From contig NZ_CM001440.1 of NCBI RefSeq assembly GCF_000244975.1, forward strand, positions 1,849,538 through 1,913,537: DNA of 64,000 bases. The letters run 5' to 3'. This document shows, one piece after another, positions 63,944 to 64,000 of the stretch. Each line of letters opens with the position of its first letter. Positions within the stretch are counted from its first letter, which is position 1. The notes under the pieces were generated by a model. It searched no databases, was not told the DNA's origin, and saw nothing but the letters and a program-made list of their open reading frames with translations. Source of the DNA: Saccharomonospora cyanea NA-134. Its GTDB lineage: Bacteria > Actinomycetota > Actinomycetes > Mycobacteriales > Pseudonocardiaceae. Position numbers and translations under genes: made by a program.

Positions 63944-64000
63944 CCCCGCGTCCGGTGCGGACGTCTCGGGTCCGGCACCGCCCGAGGGCATAGCGAATGC

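Overview
This 64 kb window is a high-GC actinomycete chromosome segment. Gene content, gene order and many GTG/TTG starts fit the family Pseudonocardiaceae (Saccharomonospora, Prauserella or Amycolatopsis type), but the genus is an inference. The evidence is an SsgB-like sporulation protein, a PI-phosphate synthase/PimA glycolipid cluster, a PAC2 protein, and the Streptomyces/Mycobacterium-like order thrS, Ap4A phosphorylase, pgsA, acyltransferase, pimA, pdxS, pdxT, yebC, ruvCAB, yajC, secDF, apt. Nearly all of the DNA is core chromosome. I see no CRISPR array, insertion sequence or intact prophage.

Layout: 1-4932 holds a PH-domain membrane protein (5' end cut by the window), an MFS exporter divergent from an NmtR-type ArsR metal sensor with a perfect palindromic operator between them, a class V aminotransferase-like protein and a secreted/membrane protein. 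4974-11860 is a Tat lipoprotein divergent from the rimP-nusA-ylxR-infB-DUF503-rbfA block, closed by two large palindromes. 11951-16499 carries a minus-strand P-loop kinase and a TRM11-like methyltransferase, then MATE and MFS transporters. 16559-25448 has truB, ribF, an HTH protein, thpR, rpsO, pnp, an M16 peptidase, dapB and a small membrane protein. 25453-34340 is a cation-homeostasis region: a VTT protein, a KhtT-type regulatory subunit with a CPA2 antiporter, and a divergent seven-gene mrpABCDEFG operon. 34453-41025 holds cmk-plsC-der, a ROK regulator, a PAC2 protein and a DUF6412/YidC pair. 41069-42376 is a tRNA region (Val-GAC, Cys and Gly on minus; Val-CAC on plus) around ssgB. 42855-49973 is thrS and the PIM lipid operon, interrupted by a yceI/marR pair. 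50075-63943 carries an EF-G-like GTPase, pdxS, a cupin regulator with azlCD, pdxT, yebC, a DUF4262 gene, ruvCAB, yajC, secD, secF and apt.

How the genes work together: the large blocks serve translation and RNA metabolism (rimP to rbfA, truB, rpsO-pnp, thrS, tRNAs), cation/pH homeostasis (KhtT-antiporter and Mrp), phosphatidylinositol mannoside synthesis (pgsA, acyltransferase, pimA), Holliday-junction resolution (ruvCAB) and protein export (yajC-secDF, YidC). About ten genes share a promoter layout in which a TANNNT -10 hexamer lies only 5-7 nt before the start codon. This predicts leaderless mRNAs and helps choose several starts.

The most interesting observations are: the NmtR-like sensor with an MFS exporter and operator; the leaderless-promoter set; a dispersed repeat with core TGCGGACACGCGTGC; a degenerate copy of the tRNA-Val 3' end beside a gene-poor stretch; paired operators between yceI and marR inside the PIM locus; a 16-codon overlap-coupled mini-ORF between mrpE and mrpF; and low-complexity domains in IF-2 and SecD. 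I found no clear candidate for an entirely new multi-gene system.
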